A stretch of DNA of 64,000 nucleotides from Sialis fuliginosa (GCA_961205875.1 OY540812.1:33489098-33553097), one strand, 5' to 3'. Positions 22,700 to 33,339 are shown, counted from the stretch's first letter. Notes: generated from the sequence alone by a model not told the origin. A program made the numbers and translations.

Positions 22700-23825
22700 T
22701 ATATACATATAATAACATGTCCTGACTGACTGACTGATTCATCATCGCCCAGCCGAAACCTCTGGTCCTAGAAACGTGAAATTTTAAGGGTGTCTTCCTT
22801 TTATGATGTAACCACCCACTAAGAAAGGATTTTTTGATAATCAACCCCTAAGGGGGTAAAAGAGGGTGTAAAAGTTTGTATGGGAAAACATATTTTTTGG
22901 TCGGATTTACTTGAAACATAAAATAAAAGCTCTTCAATACAAACAATGAAACACGTATTTCAGCATTTCCCAAAATTCAACTCCTAAAAGGTCGTTGCAA
23001 GAGGGTGAAAAAATTTGTATCAGATTTTTTTTCTTGTATTCACTCGAATGAAACTTTGCACAAATAATTTACAAGGCAAATAACATTTTCGAAAATTCAA
23101 CCCCTAAGAGACGGGGGAGAGTTGGGGGTGTTAACTTTTTTAAATTTTGATATATTTATCTATTTATCTACGTAACTGTGTATGATATTAAGGTAAAGGA
23201 CAAGATAATATTCAATTAAAATTTAAATTTCGACATTCAACCCCTAAAAGCGTAAGAGGGGGACGAGGGTATTTGGTATGATCTGCATAGCTGCTTAAGT
23301 TATAAAGGTGAATTCGAGCAAAACAGTCTTCAATAAAAATAAAAATTTCGGCATTCAACCCCTAATGGCAGGGGTCGACATGGGGTTGGGTTTCTGAGAT
23401 ATTTACAATTTTGTGTAGGTAATGAATAAAAATAAATAATTATTTAATATTTCATCCCCTGTCACGTATGGAGGGTTGTAATTAGTTTCATTCAATCCGG
23501 CGGGAAAAATGCTTCAGGGGAGATATTTACGATTTTGTATAATGAATAAAAGTTAAACAAAAAAAAATATATATATTTTGCTCCCTGTCTTTTATGGAGG
23601 GTTGTTATCAGTTTTGTCCGATCCGACGGGAAAAATACTACGTGGGAGGGGGTTTTAGGGGGGAAAACAACCCCCTATATTGCATAGGAGCCGAGATATT
23701 TACGATTTTGTGTAGTCAATAAAAAACAAATAAAGGAAAAATTAAATATTTCATCCCATGTCACGTATGCAAGTTTGTAATTAGTTTCAAAATCCACGCG
23801 AGCGAAGCCGCGGGTATCAGTTAGT
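22700..23825 (+). mobile_element. Family G element (Helitron-like), full-length copy
   Basis: The element begins near ACATGTCCTGACTGACTGAC and ends CCACGCGAGCGAAGCCGCGG plus GTATCAGTTAG. The last part can fold (CGCG with CGCG), and about 10 bases follow before a CTAG-like end, which in the inverted copy at 52,412 really reads CTAG. A 3' hairpin plus CTRR and no target duplication is the Helitron pattern. The right half holds repeated blocks of about 100-165 bases, each with CACGTATGGAGGGTTGT, a CGGGAAAAAT box and AGATATTTACGATTTTGT. No Rep/helicase domain is present. Confidence 0.55.
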
Positions 23826-24539
23826 ACTAAATAATATATGTTGTTATACCATATGTTACTTTTTAAATGACAGAGAGCCCCCCCGCCCCTAACACTAGAT
23901 ATAAGTATTTTTTAACTGGGGCGAGGGGGGCAGGTAAGCCCCCCTTTATGTCAGCCATTGTCTAGACTCTAGAATATATTCAATGTGACATTATTTTTGT
24001 ATATAAATAAATTAAAATGTCCTTTTTTCAATACAGTTGACATCCCTGTTTACACTTTTTATGCAACTATGGGAGCACTATTATCGTTTATAAGTGAGCT
24101 TATTAAAAGTTTTCTAACGTTATAAAATGCACTTTACTTGCAAGTTTTACTCAATAATTCAACGCTATTATTTCTTGTGATAATGTTTATCAAAATGACC
24201 CAGGTCAGATATTTTATTAATTGTAAATATACAATTATGTTATTTCAAAATTGATTTTTGTATGCATTTGAGACATCAATTTAAAAAAAGTGGGACATGT
24301 ACAATGGGCTTCAGAAGTCGTCTGCCACAGTCAAAATCGCTTACAACAGATTCGAAAATGTTAAGACAAGCATCATCGGTTATCTTTTTCTAGGGTGGAG
24401 CTTATATAGTTACATCATTTTAAATAAAAACGCAAATATACGTCCATTCCATTAATTAATTTTATACTTATCACGTTTAACATATTTAAATACTAAAATT
24501 CGAGATATTAAATATTGATTGCCACAATATCATCAGCTC
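23826..24539. other. Non-coding stretch
   Basis: A G/C run GGGGCGAGGGGGGCAGG with CCCCCCGCCCC lies at 23,877-23,945, possibly a decayed hAT end. Nothing else is recognisable. Confidence 0.3.
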
Positions 24540-24745
24540 TTGGACTTTAGGTTCAAAACCGTTATTTTTCTAGGGTTCAGGTTCGGGTTCGTCAAGTTTG
24601 AAAGAAAATGATTTTGTTCGAAAAATGTTATAATTAACAAATAAAACATTTTCTGAAGAAGAAAAAACCTTAATCATCTTTAAAATATCGCTAAAAAAAA
24701 GAGCAAAAAATAAAATTACATTTTAAGGATTGAAATCTCTTTTCT
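24540..24745. repeat. Dispersed GGTTCGGGTTC repeat, inverted copy
   Basis: TAGGGTTCAGGTTCGGGTTC, then GAAAATGATTTTGTTCGAAA and ACATTTTCTGAAGAA match 740-920 in reverse. The sequence continues AT-rich. Confidence 0.5.
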
Positions 24746-24804
24746 GATATTTTTTTCAAATTGAAATGTATTTCGGTTGTAGAATTTAAAATAAAATATA
24801 AATA

Positions 24805-24935
24805 TATATTTTTCTACAACCGTTTAAAAAAGTAAGCTTTTTCATTGACATTTCGGTGTGAAAGTAGTACTTTTGCGCTCGCCTTGCGTAAAAGTAATTT
24901 TTCCGCACGGCGAGCGCAAAATTTTCATATATCAA
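24805..24935. repeat. Dispersed repeat with GCGCTCGCC inverted box, copy 1
   Basis: TTTTTCTACAACCGTTTAAA, CTTTTTCATTGACATTTC and TTTTGCGCTCGCCTTGCGTA recur at 60,045-60,165. Within the copy TTTTGCGCTCGCC pairs with the inverted GGCGAGCGCAAAA, making a hairpin of about 13 bp with a loop of about 20 bases. Confidence 0.6.
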
Positions 24936-25479
24936 ATTACTATCTACCAAATCTAAATTGATATATGAAAATTACACATAATACCATGAACTGTGCCAAG
25001 AAAAAAACCTTAAGGTATTATTTATAATTTATTTAATTTTATTAATAATTTTTAATATAGCGCTTAAATTTTAGTAATTTGTTTAATACTATAATACAAT
25101 AGTATTAATTTAATTCATTAATCGTAAAAAAATGTAAAAATATATGTATTACTATGGAAACAACAAAATTTGAATTCATTCGTTCGGATAGTTTCGATGA
25201 AACAGACATTGTCCGTTTCATGAACTGTCCTTTTCAATGCGTATCTCCCCTAAAGTTAGTTATATTATTATAGTTAATATGTATTTATTTATTTAAGGGG
25301 GGGGGGAGCTCTAACACCAACACCCATTGACCCGTTCACTCAATTCGTCTGTAAAAGAATAATAAATAATCCCCTACGCCACATATATCATATAAAACAA
25401 TAAAATAAACATAAAATCACGACCATAAAGAATGATATTATTTTAATAACCACACCGCAGCAGTATATATGCTATATTA

Positions 25480-25650
25480 TATTTGGCGCCGTGATTTGAA
25501 CACTGAGTTCGCAATGAAACCACTACGTGGCAACACGCGCGTACCGTAAAAAACAAAAACTCATTTCGAGTGTGTCCACCAGGGGGCAGAAGCCGCTGCA
25601 TTCATAACCTTTGCACACGAGCAGATAATGTCACAGAAACATTTAAGAAC
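25480..25650 (+). promoter_or_regulatory. GC-richer patch with a CTCF-like site
   Basis: CCACCAGGGGGCAGAAG at 25,576-25,592 fits the core of the CTCF consensus (CCA followed by two variable bases, AGGGGGC, then A or G). CTCF is conserved in insects and binds a similar core. The surrounding 170 bases are richer in GC and CpG (TTTGGCGCCGTGATT, CACGCGCGTACCG) than flanking DNA. No exon is seen. The site could mark an insulator or be a chance match. Confidence 0.4.
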
Positions 25651-25777
25651 AGACCGATATGAAAACCGCCAAGCTTTTTATCCTCAGGCGCTGTGTATGT
25701 TTGGGGTGTGTGTGTATGTGTATGTCACCAAAAGGTTTAGTAAAATATGTATTTTTTATGCATTTTAACCATTTATA

Positions 25778-27906
25778 CAGGATGATTCAGCATTGTCGTG
25801 CCAAACTTGAACGGTACATCGAGAAAAATATTTTAAGCAAAAAACATTATATAAACATGTGTCCGGACATTTGTCATGAGGGGGCTACAGTAGGGTGGAG
25901 TGAAAAAATGTTTTTTTCGAATCTTCGAAACGCTATATGCGCAAAATGTGCATTTGTATATCCTTAAAACACCTTATGAAGGAATTTGTGATTGGATATC
26001 ATCCTGAGGTTCCTAAATTATTTTCTTTATTAGAAAAAAACATAAATTTTTGGGCATAATATTTCGGTAACGGGGTAAGATATTTGAATGCGCAATAGTT
26101 TAAATTAAAGAGACATTCAGTACCTTGAAAATGATATATAATAGTCAAACATTTATTATAGTTAATCGTTTGAAAAATGCTCTCAAAATAAGCTTATTTT
26201 TATAAAAAAAAAAAAATAAACATCATTTAAAAAAAATGATTAACTATAAAAAAAAATTACAGTTACATATTATTTGAAAGACACTGGATTGCTCTTTAAT
26301 TTAAATTATTGCGCATTCAAATATCTTTCCCTGTTACCGAGATATAACACCTTAATTTCATTAAATTTACAGAATTTAGAGTATAATATCTCGGTAACGG
26401 GGAAAGATATTTTAATGCGCAATAATTTAAATTAAAGAGCAATCCAGTGTCTTTAAAATAATATGTAACTGTAATTTTTTTTTATAGTTAATCATTTTTT
26501 TTAAATGATGTTTATTTTTTGGTTTTTTTATAAAAATAATCTTATTTTGAGAACATTTTTCAAACGATTAACTATAATAAATATTTGACTATTATATATC
26601 ATTTTCAAGGTACTGAATGTCTCTTTAATTTAAACTATTGCGCATTCAAATATCTTACCCCGTTACCGAGATATAATGCCCAAAAATGTATGTTTTTTTC
26701 TAATAAAGAAAATAATTTAGGAACCTCAGGATGATATCCAATTACTAATTCCTTCATAAGGTGTTTTAAGGATATACAAATGCACATTTTGCGCATATAG
26801 CGTTTTAAAGAATAAAAAAAAATGTTTTTCACTCCACCCTAGGCTACAGCCCTCTAAAGATTTTACTCAAAATTAGTTTTTATTTATTATCTTGAGAACC
26901 CATTGTGACATAGTTATGAAATTTTCATACAGGGTTTAGTATTAATAAGTGTTATCTATATCCAATATCAACCAATAGTAATTTTGACCAGGATTATATG
27001 AGCCCAGGAGGCCCGTCGATTTTTACCCAGTATTTTTTGTTCTTCAATTTTTTCCAGAGTTAAAAATTTGAATAAGACTGTATGAGACAAAATACACAAA
27101 AATATACTTTGCTCATTTATCATAGGATATACCGTTTACGAGCAATATCGATGCAAAAGAAAGCATGCATAATTTTACTTAATACGGATGCTTCAAATTA
27201 AATAAAATAAATTTATATTCCTGTTCTTTGATTAAAGGTAAGAAAAAGGTTCATGTACATAATATACCACCTAATAGGTGTCCTCTTACACCTATAGCCA
27301 GTTCTATTAATGTTGCAAGTAATTTACTAACATAACTAGAAAGCGATATTTAAAATGGTTATTTGTTGGTAAGGATGAATTTTTGGAGGTATATTTTATT
27401 ATTTTTTTGTCTTATTTTTTATCATAGAAAAAGAATATAAAAATATTTTTTGTAATTTGAAGCATCCGTATTAAGTAAAATTTTGCATCCTTTCTTTTGC
27501 ATCCATATTTCTCGTAAACGGTTTATTTTATGATAAATGAGCAAAGTATATTTTTGTGTATTTTGTGCCATACAATCTTATTCAAATGTCTAATTTAGGA
27601 AAAAATTAAAGAACAAAAAAATACTACATAAAAATCGATGGTCCCACTGGCCCCATACAGCCCTGATAATTGTTCTATACTGAAAATCGATAACACTTAT
27701 TAATACTAAACCCTGTATCAAATTTCATAACTTTAGCACAATGGGGTCTCCAATATTAAATAAAAACTAATTTCGAATAAAATCTTTGGAGGGCTGTAGC
27801 CCCCTTACGAAAAATTTCCGGACACATGTTCATATAATGTTTTTTGCTTAAAATATTTCTCTTAATTTACTGTTGAAGTTTGAGACGAGAGCGCTGAATC
27901 ATCCTG
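25778..27906. mobile_element. Tc1/mariner-type fold-back element, 2.1 kb, split by a hAT element
   Basis: The ends CAGGATGATTCAGCATTGTC and GCTGAATCATCCTG are inverted and each lies next to a TA. Without the nested insertion it is about 1,170 bp. The arms (25,778-25,890 plus 26,850-27,205, against 27,455-27,906) pair over about 500 bases, for example ATTTTACTTAATACGGATGC with GCATCCGTATTAAGTAAAAT. The loop is about 250 bases. A fragment of the same family lies at 39,755-39,920. Confidence 0.75.
25891..26841. mobile_element. Palindromic hAT element, 951 bp, perfect 8 bp duplication
   Basis: The ends TAGGGTGGAGTGAAAAAATG and TTTTTCACTCCACCCTA are inverted. The flanks are GGCTACAG at 25,883-25,890 and GGCTACAG at 26,842-26,849. 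The other arm of the host element has a single uninterrupted GGCTACAGCCCTCC (reverse strand near 27,795), which confirms the duplication. The element is palindromic nearly to its centre at about 26,365. Open frames at 25,659-25,967 and 26,635-26,832 are mirror products of the arms. Confidence 0.85.
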
Positions 27907-29522
27907 TATACACTAAAGTTCAAAATTAAAGGATCGTTAAAATTTTTCAATATTTTTAGGAATTTTTGAATGGCAGTTTAAAAAAATACTTTTAAAGTTT
28001 GAATGTTTTTATTTTCGAATAATTTGTTGAAAATTTTAAAAGATTTCAAAAATATATATCAATTTTGAGAAACTCCAAGACTAATATACCAAGTAAAAAT
28101 AAACTGCCCTTGTCGGCACAAGACTTTTTTATACATCATTATATGTATAGATATTATATGTATAGATAAATATATTATAAGGGTTCCGAAGTATGTACTA
28201 CGTGGACTGTTTGGAGCCACTTAAAGATGCATTTTTGAGTTAGAAAAAATATAAAAAAGTGTCACAACTACTATGTTTTGTTGTCGTATATCATGGAAAA
28301 AAACTCGACTTGATAAAAGATTATTTTAGTATTTTGATGTTAAATTTTAGGTTTTCATAAAATATTAATAACTAAGAACATGCTCTGAGAAATTATTAAA
28401 CTATTAGTGAAAACCGCATTAAAATCGGTTCAATAGTTTTCTAGATTATCTGGAACATGAGCGCTACTATCTACTTTGCTCAATGCAAGAAATAAACAAA
28501 ACAATCCATGCCCAATTCACGCACTCGACAGATAATTTGCTTAATTCATGAATGAAACAATGGGTTTGCATTTTTCATGAATTAGGCAATTTTTTGCCTA
28601 TTCCATGTAACAAATAATTTCACGGATTCGGTGTAAGATATGCATAACCTACACAATACGACATAATCTACAAATATTTCTTATATATCTATCATGCTTA
28701 TAAAACTGAACATATAAATAATAAAATATGTCTAAAACGTTTCATCAATAAATACACAATTGATTGCTTTAATTTCAAGAAACTTTTGGTCTTCATTGTA
28801 CAAAGTTTTCTTGTAATTATAAAATATTTATGAGTTAAAGTTTAAAGCAGTAGCGCGTTACACACGGAACAAAAATCAACATTTCATAATCGAATATGAT
28901 ATTCTCAACTCAATTATCTTTACTCAGGCGTAATTGTTTTGAATTAAGATTAAAAAAATTTAAGTAAAATTTAAGTAAATCAGTTGCCAAGTTTATTTAG
29001 GGTACTTGAAGGTAATACGGCCGAAGAGTCAAAAAATAAGTTAAAATCCCCGCACGTACACATATAAACCTGTACATTAAGTGTAGACAAGTCCATTCCA
29101 TTACATAACCTCGCAATTCCCTATGTCCTGCCATCAATTTTAACTTTTGTTTCGAACAGCGAAGAAAATTTTCTCGAATAGTAAAATATTGTGTAAATGA
29201 TTGTAAGTATTTTCTATATTAATACATAAAACTAAGAAGTTTGTGTTTAAAAATGATCTATATAGGTTTATTATATTTAATTAAATTTATTGTTTCTTTT
29301 TGTCGTTCTTAATATAAATATTTTCTAAAAAAATTCAAAAAATTATTGGACCTGCAGGTAACAGGCCTATCAATAAAATTAGCATCTAAATCTTATCTTC
29401 AACCAACAAAGAATGTTAGTACCGAAATAATGGATGATTTCGAATGCCCTAATAGCTTTGATTAGATTTATTATTACTGTTAAAACTATTTACAATGTTT
29501 AATTTGATCTCAATTTCCAACC
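27907..29522. other. Non-coding stretch, no feature recognised
   Basis: At about 28,520-28,610 the motif TTCATGAAT / ATTCATGAA recurs in both orientations. GTGCCGACAAGGGCAG-like DNA near 28,105 reappears in reverse near 58,355. No frame of note is present. Confidence 0.35.
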
Positions 29523-29874
29523 AATTTGCTTTAAAAAAATTAGGGTCGTAGTAGTGGCATAGAGAAACCTACACATCAAGCCGTTTGACGGAAAACTCAT
29601 AAACAAACGAGACATTTTTTTTTAAATTCCTTTGTAAATTCGCTTAAACATATGTAATCAAAAAAAAATCGATTGTACTTACGGTTGTCAGCCCGTAGCG
29701 CTAACGACCGAGCCGTGTTGTGTTTGACTTCTACTGAATAAGTATATATGTTTAAGCGAATTTATAGAGGAATTTCATAATTGTTTTCTCGTTTGTTTAT
29801 GAGTTTTCCGTCAAACAGCTGGGTGTGTAGGTTTGACTATGTCACTACTACAACCCTAATTTTTAAAGCAAATT
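29523..29874. mobile_element. Palindromic element with a tRNA-like centre
   Basis: The arms (about 29,523-29,662 and 29,740-29,874) are inverted copies: AATTTGCTTTAAAAAAATTA with its mirror near 29,860, and ACTCATAAACAAACGAGA with TCTCGTTTGTTTATGAGT. Only the central 75 bases are unpaired, and these hold the tRNA-like segment. Arms this similar suggest a recent event. Confidence 0.7.
29670..29722 (-). other. tRNA-like segment (SINE head or tRNA remnant)
   Basis: On the minus strand the segment reads GGCTCGGTCGTTAGCGC, which resembles a D-arm with A box. It is followed by TACGG / CCGTA, a five-pair stem around an eight-base loop, placed like an anticodon arm. The next bases, AGTACAATCGATTTTT, are a poor B box. 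It may be the head of a tRNA-derived SINE captured in the palindrome. Confidence 0.35.
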
Positions 29875-29988
29875 GATATGACAAGAGTCTGGTGGTCCCC
29901 TTGTTAGATTCATTTTGAAGATTTTACCCTTAGGCCTTATGCTACCGTAGTATGTATAATAATATGTTAATTTTAAAAATGATTATTT

Positions 29989-30195
29989 TTGTTTTGGTTA
30001 TTGATAGAATTTATATATTTTTTGTTTTCATTTATTTATAAAACTTTTAAGAGAGACAGATTGGTAATACATTTTCTTGATTACATGCAATGTTTTTCAT
30101 TTTATTTCAAATTTAAGCTTAGCAAGCCTTATTATCAGCAAGTACCTTACTTATTTCAAGCAAAATTATTATTTTGTGGGTATTATTCCAGGTAA
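29989..30195 (+). other. 68-codon frame, not supported as a gene
   Basis: The frame is rich in Phe, Tyr, Leu and Lys as expected from AT-rich DNA. It has one hydrophobic stretch near its start and no domain. I list it only because nothing else explains the interval between the palindrome and the next repeat. Confidence 0.1.
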
Positions 30196-30310
30196 AACAG
30201 GCAAACAAATCACGTGGCGCACAAAAATTAAGATCAAAATTTGACCCTGCCCGTCTTCACTGAGCCAAGGCAAACCTTTTGTCATCTGAGCGTTTAAGAT
30301 GCGTGATATA

Positions 30311-31490
30311 TTATTAATCTGACTGACTAACTGATACATCATGGCTGACAATAAGCTGAAACCCCTGGACCTAGAAACAAGAAATTTGAGGGATGTCTTC
30401 ATTTTATGACATAAGCATCCAATAAAAAAGGTTTTTTTTTTAAATTTAACCCTTACAGAGGTAAAAGGGGCTATAAAAGTTTTTATGGAAAAAAAATTTC
30501 TGCCGGATTTACTTGAAACTTAAAATAAATATTCTACAATACAAATAATGAAACTTGTATTTCAGCATTTCTCAAAATTCACCCCTTAAGGGGTTGTAAG
30601 GGGGTGTTAAATTTTGATATATTTATCTACGTAACTGTTTATTATATTAACCCATTAACGCTCAAAAGAAAACAAAAACAGGCAGTAGATTTTTTTAAAT
30701 TAAATTAAGTACAATATATTTAACTAAATATTACAACACAAACTTTTTTTAGATTCAGAAAAAAATAACGGCATGTATTCGAGCGAGTAAATTTGGTAGA
30801 TATGAAGTTATTTTTTGTGAGACTGCTTTTCTAATATCATTTTTTTTAGATAAATTTCATTATAAAAAATCAAGTTATATGTATAATTAAGTTTTTCCAT
30901 ATGATTTAAACAAAATTCGAAATCACATGCTTCAGTTGGATAAAATATATGTATTAGTATATCACATGTCTCTATTCATATACAAATAATTCGCAGTAAT
31001 TAAAACACGTTTGAACACTCATGAAACTAATAACGTTACCAGATTTTGTTTGTTGCACTACTAGCATCTGATTTTTAAGGAAATATTGAGAATTAATATC
31101 CATAGAAAGCAACACGAATTATAAAATGAGATGTACACAAGTGTGTCCGGCGGACGTTAATGGGTTACGGTGAATTCGGACAAAATAATACACAATAAAA
31201 ATAAAAATTTCGACATTCAACCCCTAATAGCGTGGAAGGTGGGAGATTTTTGATATGTTTATCTACGTAGTTGCTTATGTTATAATGGTGAATTTGAAAA
31301 AAATAGTCTCCAATAAAAGGGTTGGGTTTTTGCAATTTTTATTTACGATCCGTGATTTTGTATAATGAATAAAGAACAAAAATAGATAAATTTTCCTATT
31401 TCACCCCCTGTCACACATGAAGGGTTGTAATTTGTTTCATTCAATCCAACGAAAAAAATACCACGGGTGTGGAGGTTTTAAACCTTGTGC
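30311..31490 (+). mobile_element. Family G element, split by a piggyBac-type insertion
   Basis: It begins CTGACTGACTAACTGATACA and follows the copy at 22,700 (CCTGGACCTAGAAAC, GGATGTCTTC, AACCCTTA, ATTTATCTACGTAACTGT). It resumes at GGTGAATTCGGA after the insertion and fades at about 31,490 without the CCGCGGGTA end. It is more diverged than the copies at 22,700 and 52,412. Confidence 0.6.
30651..31164. mobile_element. piggyBac-type non-autonomous element, 514 bp
   Basis: The ends CCCATTAACGCTC and, read from the right, CCCATTAACGTCC are inverted, and they abut TTAA at 30,647-30,650 and TTAC at 31,165-31,168. The uninterrupted G copy has TATGATATTAAGGTAAA at the equivalent place (about 23,185), that is a single TTAA. 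TTAA targeting with CCC-type ends is the piggyBac pattern. The interior has no transposase. Confidence 0.75.
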
Positions 31491-31552
31491 TGTCAGAAGA
31501 GTCGTGATGGGCATTTAGCGGATATTGTGTTTCATACATTAATGTCATAGAC

Positions 31553-31898
31553 CATAGGTGTCCAACCTTTTGAACCTTCCGGGCCGCATAATAAAAATTT
31601 TATTTAATTTGGTTCACTAAGGGCCGCAGTTTATAACAACTGAGGACCTTTTTTTTTTTTTGGTCGCGTCAGTTTCAATTCCTACAATTCCTAGTTTTAT
31701 TATAAATACCTATATATACATATATATAAATAGAGTTAGATTACGAAGACCTTTTTTTTTTAGTCGTACATACTATTTTCAATGTAAATTTATGTATTAT
31801 CAATAAATTTATTTATTTTTTAAAATTATGCTCGCGGGCCGCACCAAGGGTCCTCGAGGGCCGCATGAGGCCCGCGGGCCGCGGGTTGGACAAGCTTG
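31553..31898. mobile_element. hAT non-autonomous element, 346 bp, perfect 8 bp duplication
   Basis: The ends CATAGGTGTCCAACC and GGTTGGACAAGCTTG are inverted, and TCATAGAC flanks both sides (31,545-31,552 and 31,899-31,906). GGGCCGC boxes lie inside both ends, as in a well-known widespread hAT type. A direct repeat, GGACCTTTTTTTTT and AAGACCTTTTTTTTT with TAGTCG, is shared with the element at 17,506. Confidence 0.85.
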
Positions 31899-32014
31899 TC
31901 ATAGACGATGAAAGAAAAACATTTTATATTTGTATTTGTGTTTTATATAAAACTCTTATTGATTCACCCTATATAATTTGTAAAAACATTTTTTCTGTGT
32001 TTTGATTATCTACC

Positions 32015-32076
32015 AATAAATAAAAAGAAACGTAGGTACAGAGAAGACTCTGTACCTACGTTTCTTTTTATTTATT
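32015..32076. repeat. Perfect 29 bp hairpin with a 4-base loop
   Basis: AATAAATAAAAAGAAACGTA plus GGTACAGAG (32,015-32,043) is the exact reverse complement of 32,048-32,076, with loop AAGA. Perfect pairing over 29 bp is the size of a short hairpin RNA stem. No T-run or promoter element is evident. It may be the apex of a decayed element or a recent inverted duplication. Confidence 0.8.
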
Positions 32077-32658
32077 AGGCAGCACTGTTCAGTCATTTTG
32101 TTTTTTGATGTTTAAATTGTTTTCATTATAAATAATTATAGCCCCCCCCCCCTCCATAACAATAAACTTAATTCCACAATACACGTAGAGATTCACTTTA
32201 CTGTTTAAATAACATATTTTCAAGAAATAAAAGAAGTAACAAAACCCAGACTCATACGAACTAAAAAATTAAAGAATAAACGTTGTGAAACTAGTTTGTA
32301 AGATTTACGAGAAATGTACATTTTTCCACGATTACCATCAGCACGCTATGTCGGTGTGGTAAGGAGAAGGGGATGACACTCCTCCTCTAAACTTTCATGA
32401 GTCATTTAATTGATTTAGATGGTCCCCGCCTCGTGCCCTAAGCCCTACTCTGTCAGTAGTGGAGTAAAGAGCTAATGGGTAATATTTTTTCATTCAGTCG
32501 ACTGTTGTGGAATAATATATATGTACAATGTACACATATACATTACGATGTATATATGTGTTGTTCAGAAGCAGGTTAACGGTTATGTACACTTAACAAG
32601 TAGTCAGCATTTTATAAAAACTTTTATGCAATTACTATTAATTGATAAAATCTATTGG

Positions 32659-32807
32659 CTTAAACTAAAATTATACACCTTAACCACAATAAAACAATGT
32701 CACTCGACTGGAACTGTTAGGCTCCTGATGAGGACTTCTTGTGAAGTCGAAACACGTGTCGAGTGACATTGTTTTATTGTGGTTAAGATGTATAATTTTA
32801 GTTTAAG
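32659..32807 (+). repeat. Inverted repeat, 50 bp arms, enclosing a hammerhead-like core
   Basis: Arms 32,659-32,708 and 32,758-32,807 pair over 50 bp with one mismatch. The 49-base loop holds the hammerhead core. The right arm begins at GTC, the expected cleavage triplet. An arrangement of a hammerhead with repeated flanks resembles ends of Penelope-like elements and retrozymes; no reverse transcriptase is visible in the window. Confidence 0.8.
32721..32764 (+). ncRNA. Hammerhead ribozyme-like motif
   Basis: The conserved bases occur in order: CTGATGA at 32,725-32,731; a six-pair stem II GACTTC / GAAGTC (32,733-32,738 with 32,743-32,748) and loop TTGT; GAAA at 32,749-32,752; a two-pair stem III (AC with GT) around ACGT; and the cleavage triplet GTC at 32,758-32,760. 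Stem I can start with GCTC and GAGT. The one deviation is an extra G (32,732) between the CUGAUGA box and stem II. The very short self-complementary stem III is like that of hammerheads that cleave as dimers. Activity is unproven. Confidence 0.5.
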
Positions 32808-32956
32808 TGACTAGAAACCACAATTTCTCCGTTTTTCCAGTAGTAAAATCTATTGGAACAGTTTTTTAAATTTCCAAATTTTAGTTTCTAATGCTATTAT
32901 TAGGTATTTATATAATTTTTTGTATGTACATTCATTTTCCCCAATTATGCGACTTA

Positions 32957-33300
32957 TGCCCGGTATTATAAAAAAATTGCTTGGCTGCAAATGCAAATTA
33001 GCTCGCAGCTAACGCTATCTACTAGGTATTAAATATAAATGACAACCACTCACAGATGTAGCGAATGAAATCAAACATACATATAATGACTTTGACGCAT
33101 GCGTATTAAGTAGAAATCAGCGACTTAAAATAAGTGGCCAAGTGTACCTCAATAATGCGTTGTAATTTACATTACTATACATTTATTACCACTGTTTTAA
33201 AATATCGAGCAATTTCATAACAATTTGACACCTATCAGATAGCGTTGGCTGGGAGCTAATTTGCATTTGCTGCCAAGCAAATTCTTTATAATACCGGGCA
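32957..33300. mobile_element. PIF/Harbinger-type (Tourist-like) element, 344 bp
   Basis: The ends TGCCCGGTATTATAAA and, read from the right, TGCCCGGTATTATAAAG are inverted, and the arms extend about 70 bp (GCAAATGCAAATTAGCTC shared). TTA flanks both sides, at 32,954-32,956 and 33,301-33,303, which is the three-base target expected for PIF/Harbinger. It is non-coding. Confidence 0.75.
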
Positions 33301-33339
33301 TTAGACACGATTTGTTCATCGCTGACAATAACATATAAT

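Noticed and set aside
25659..25967. 102-codon plus-strand frame
   Set aside because: It starts in unique AT-rich DNA and runs across two transposon ends; its second half is mirrored at 26,635-26,832.
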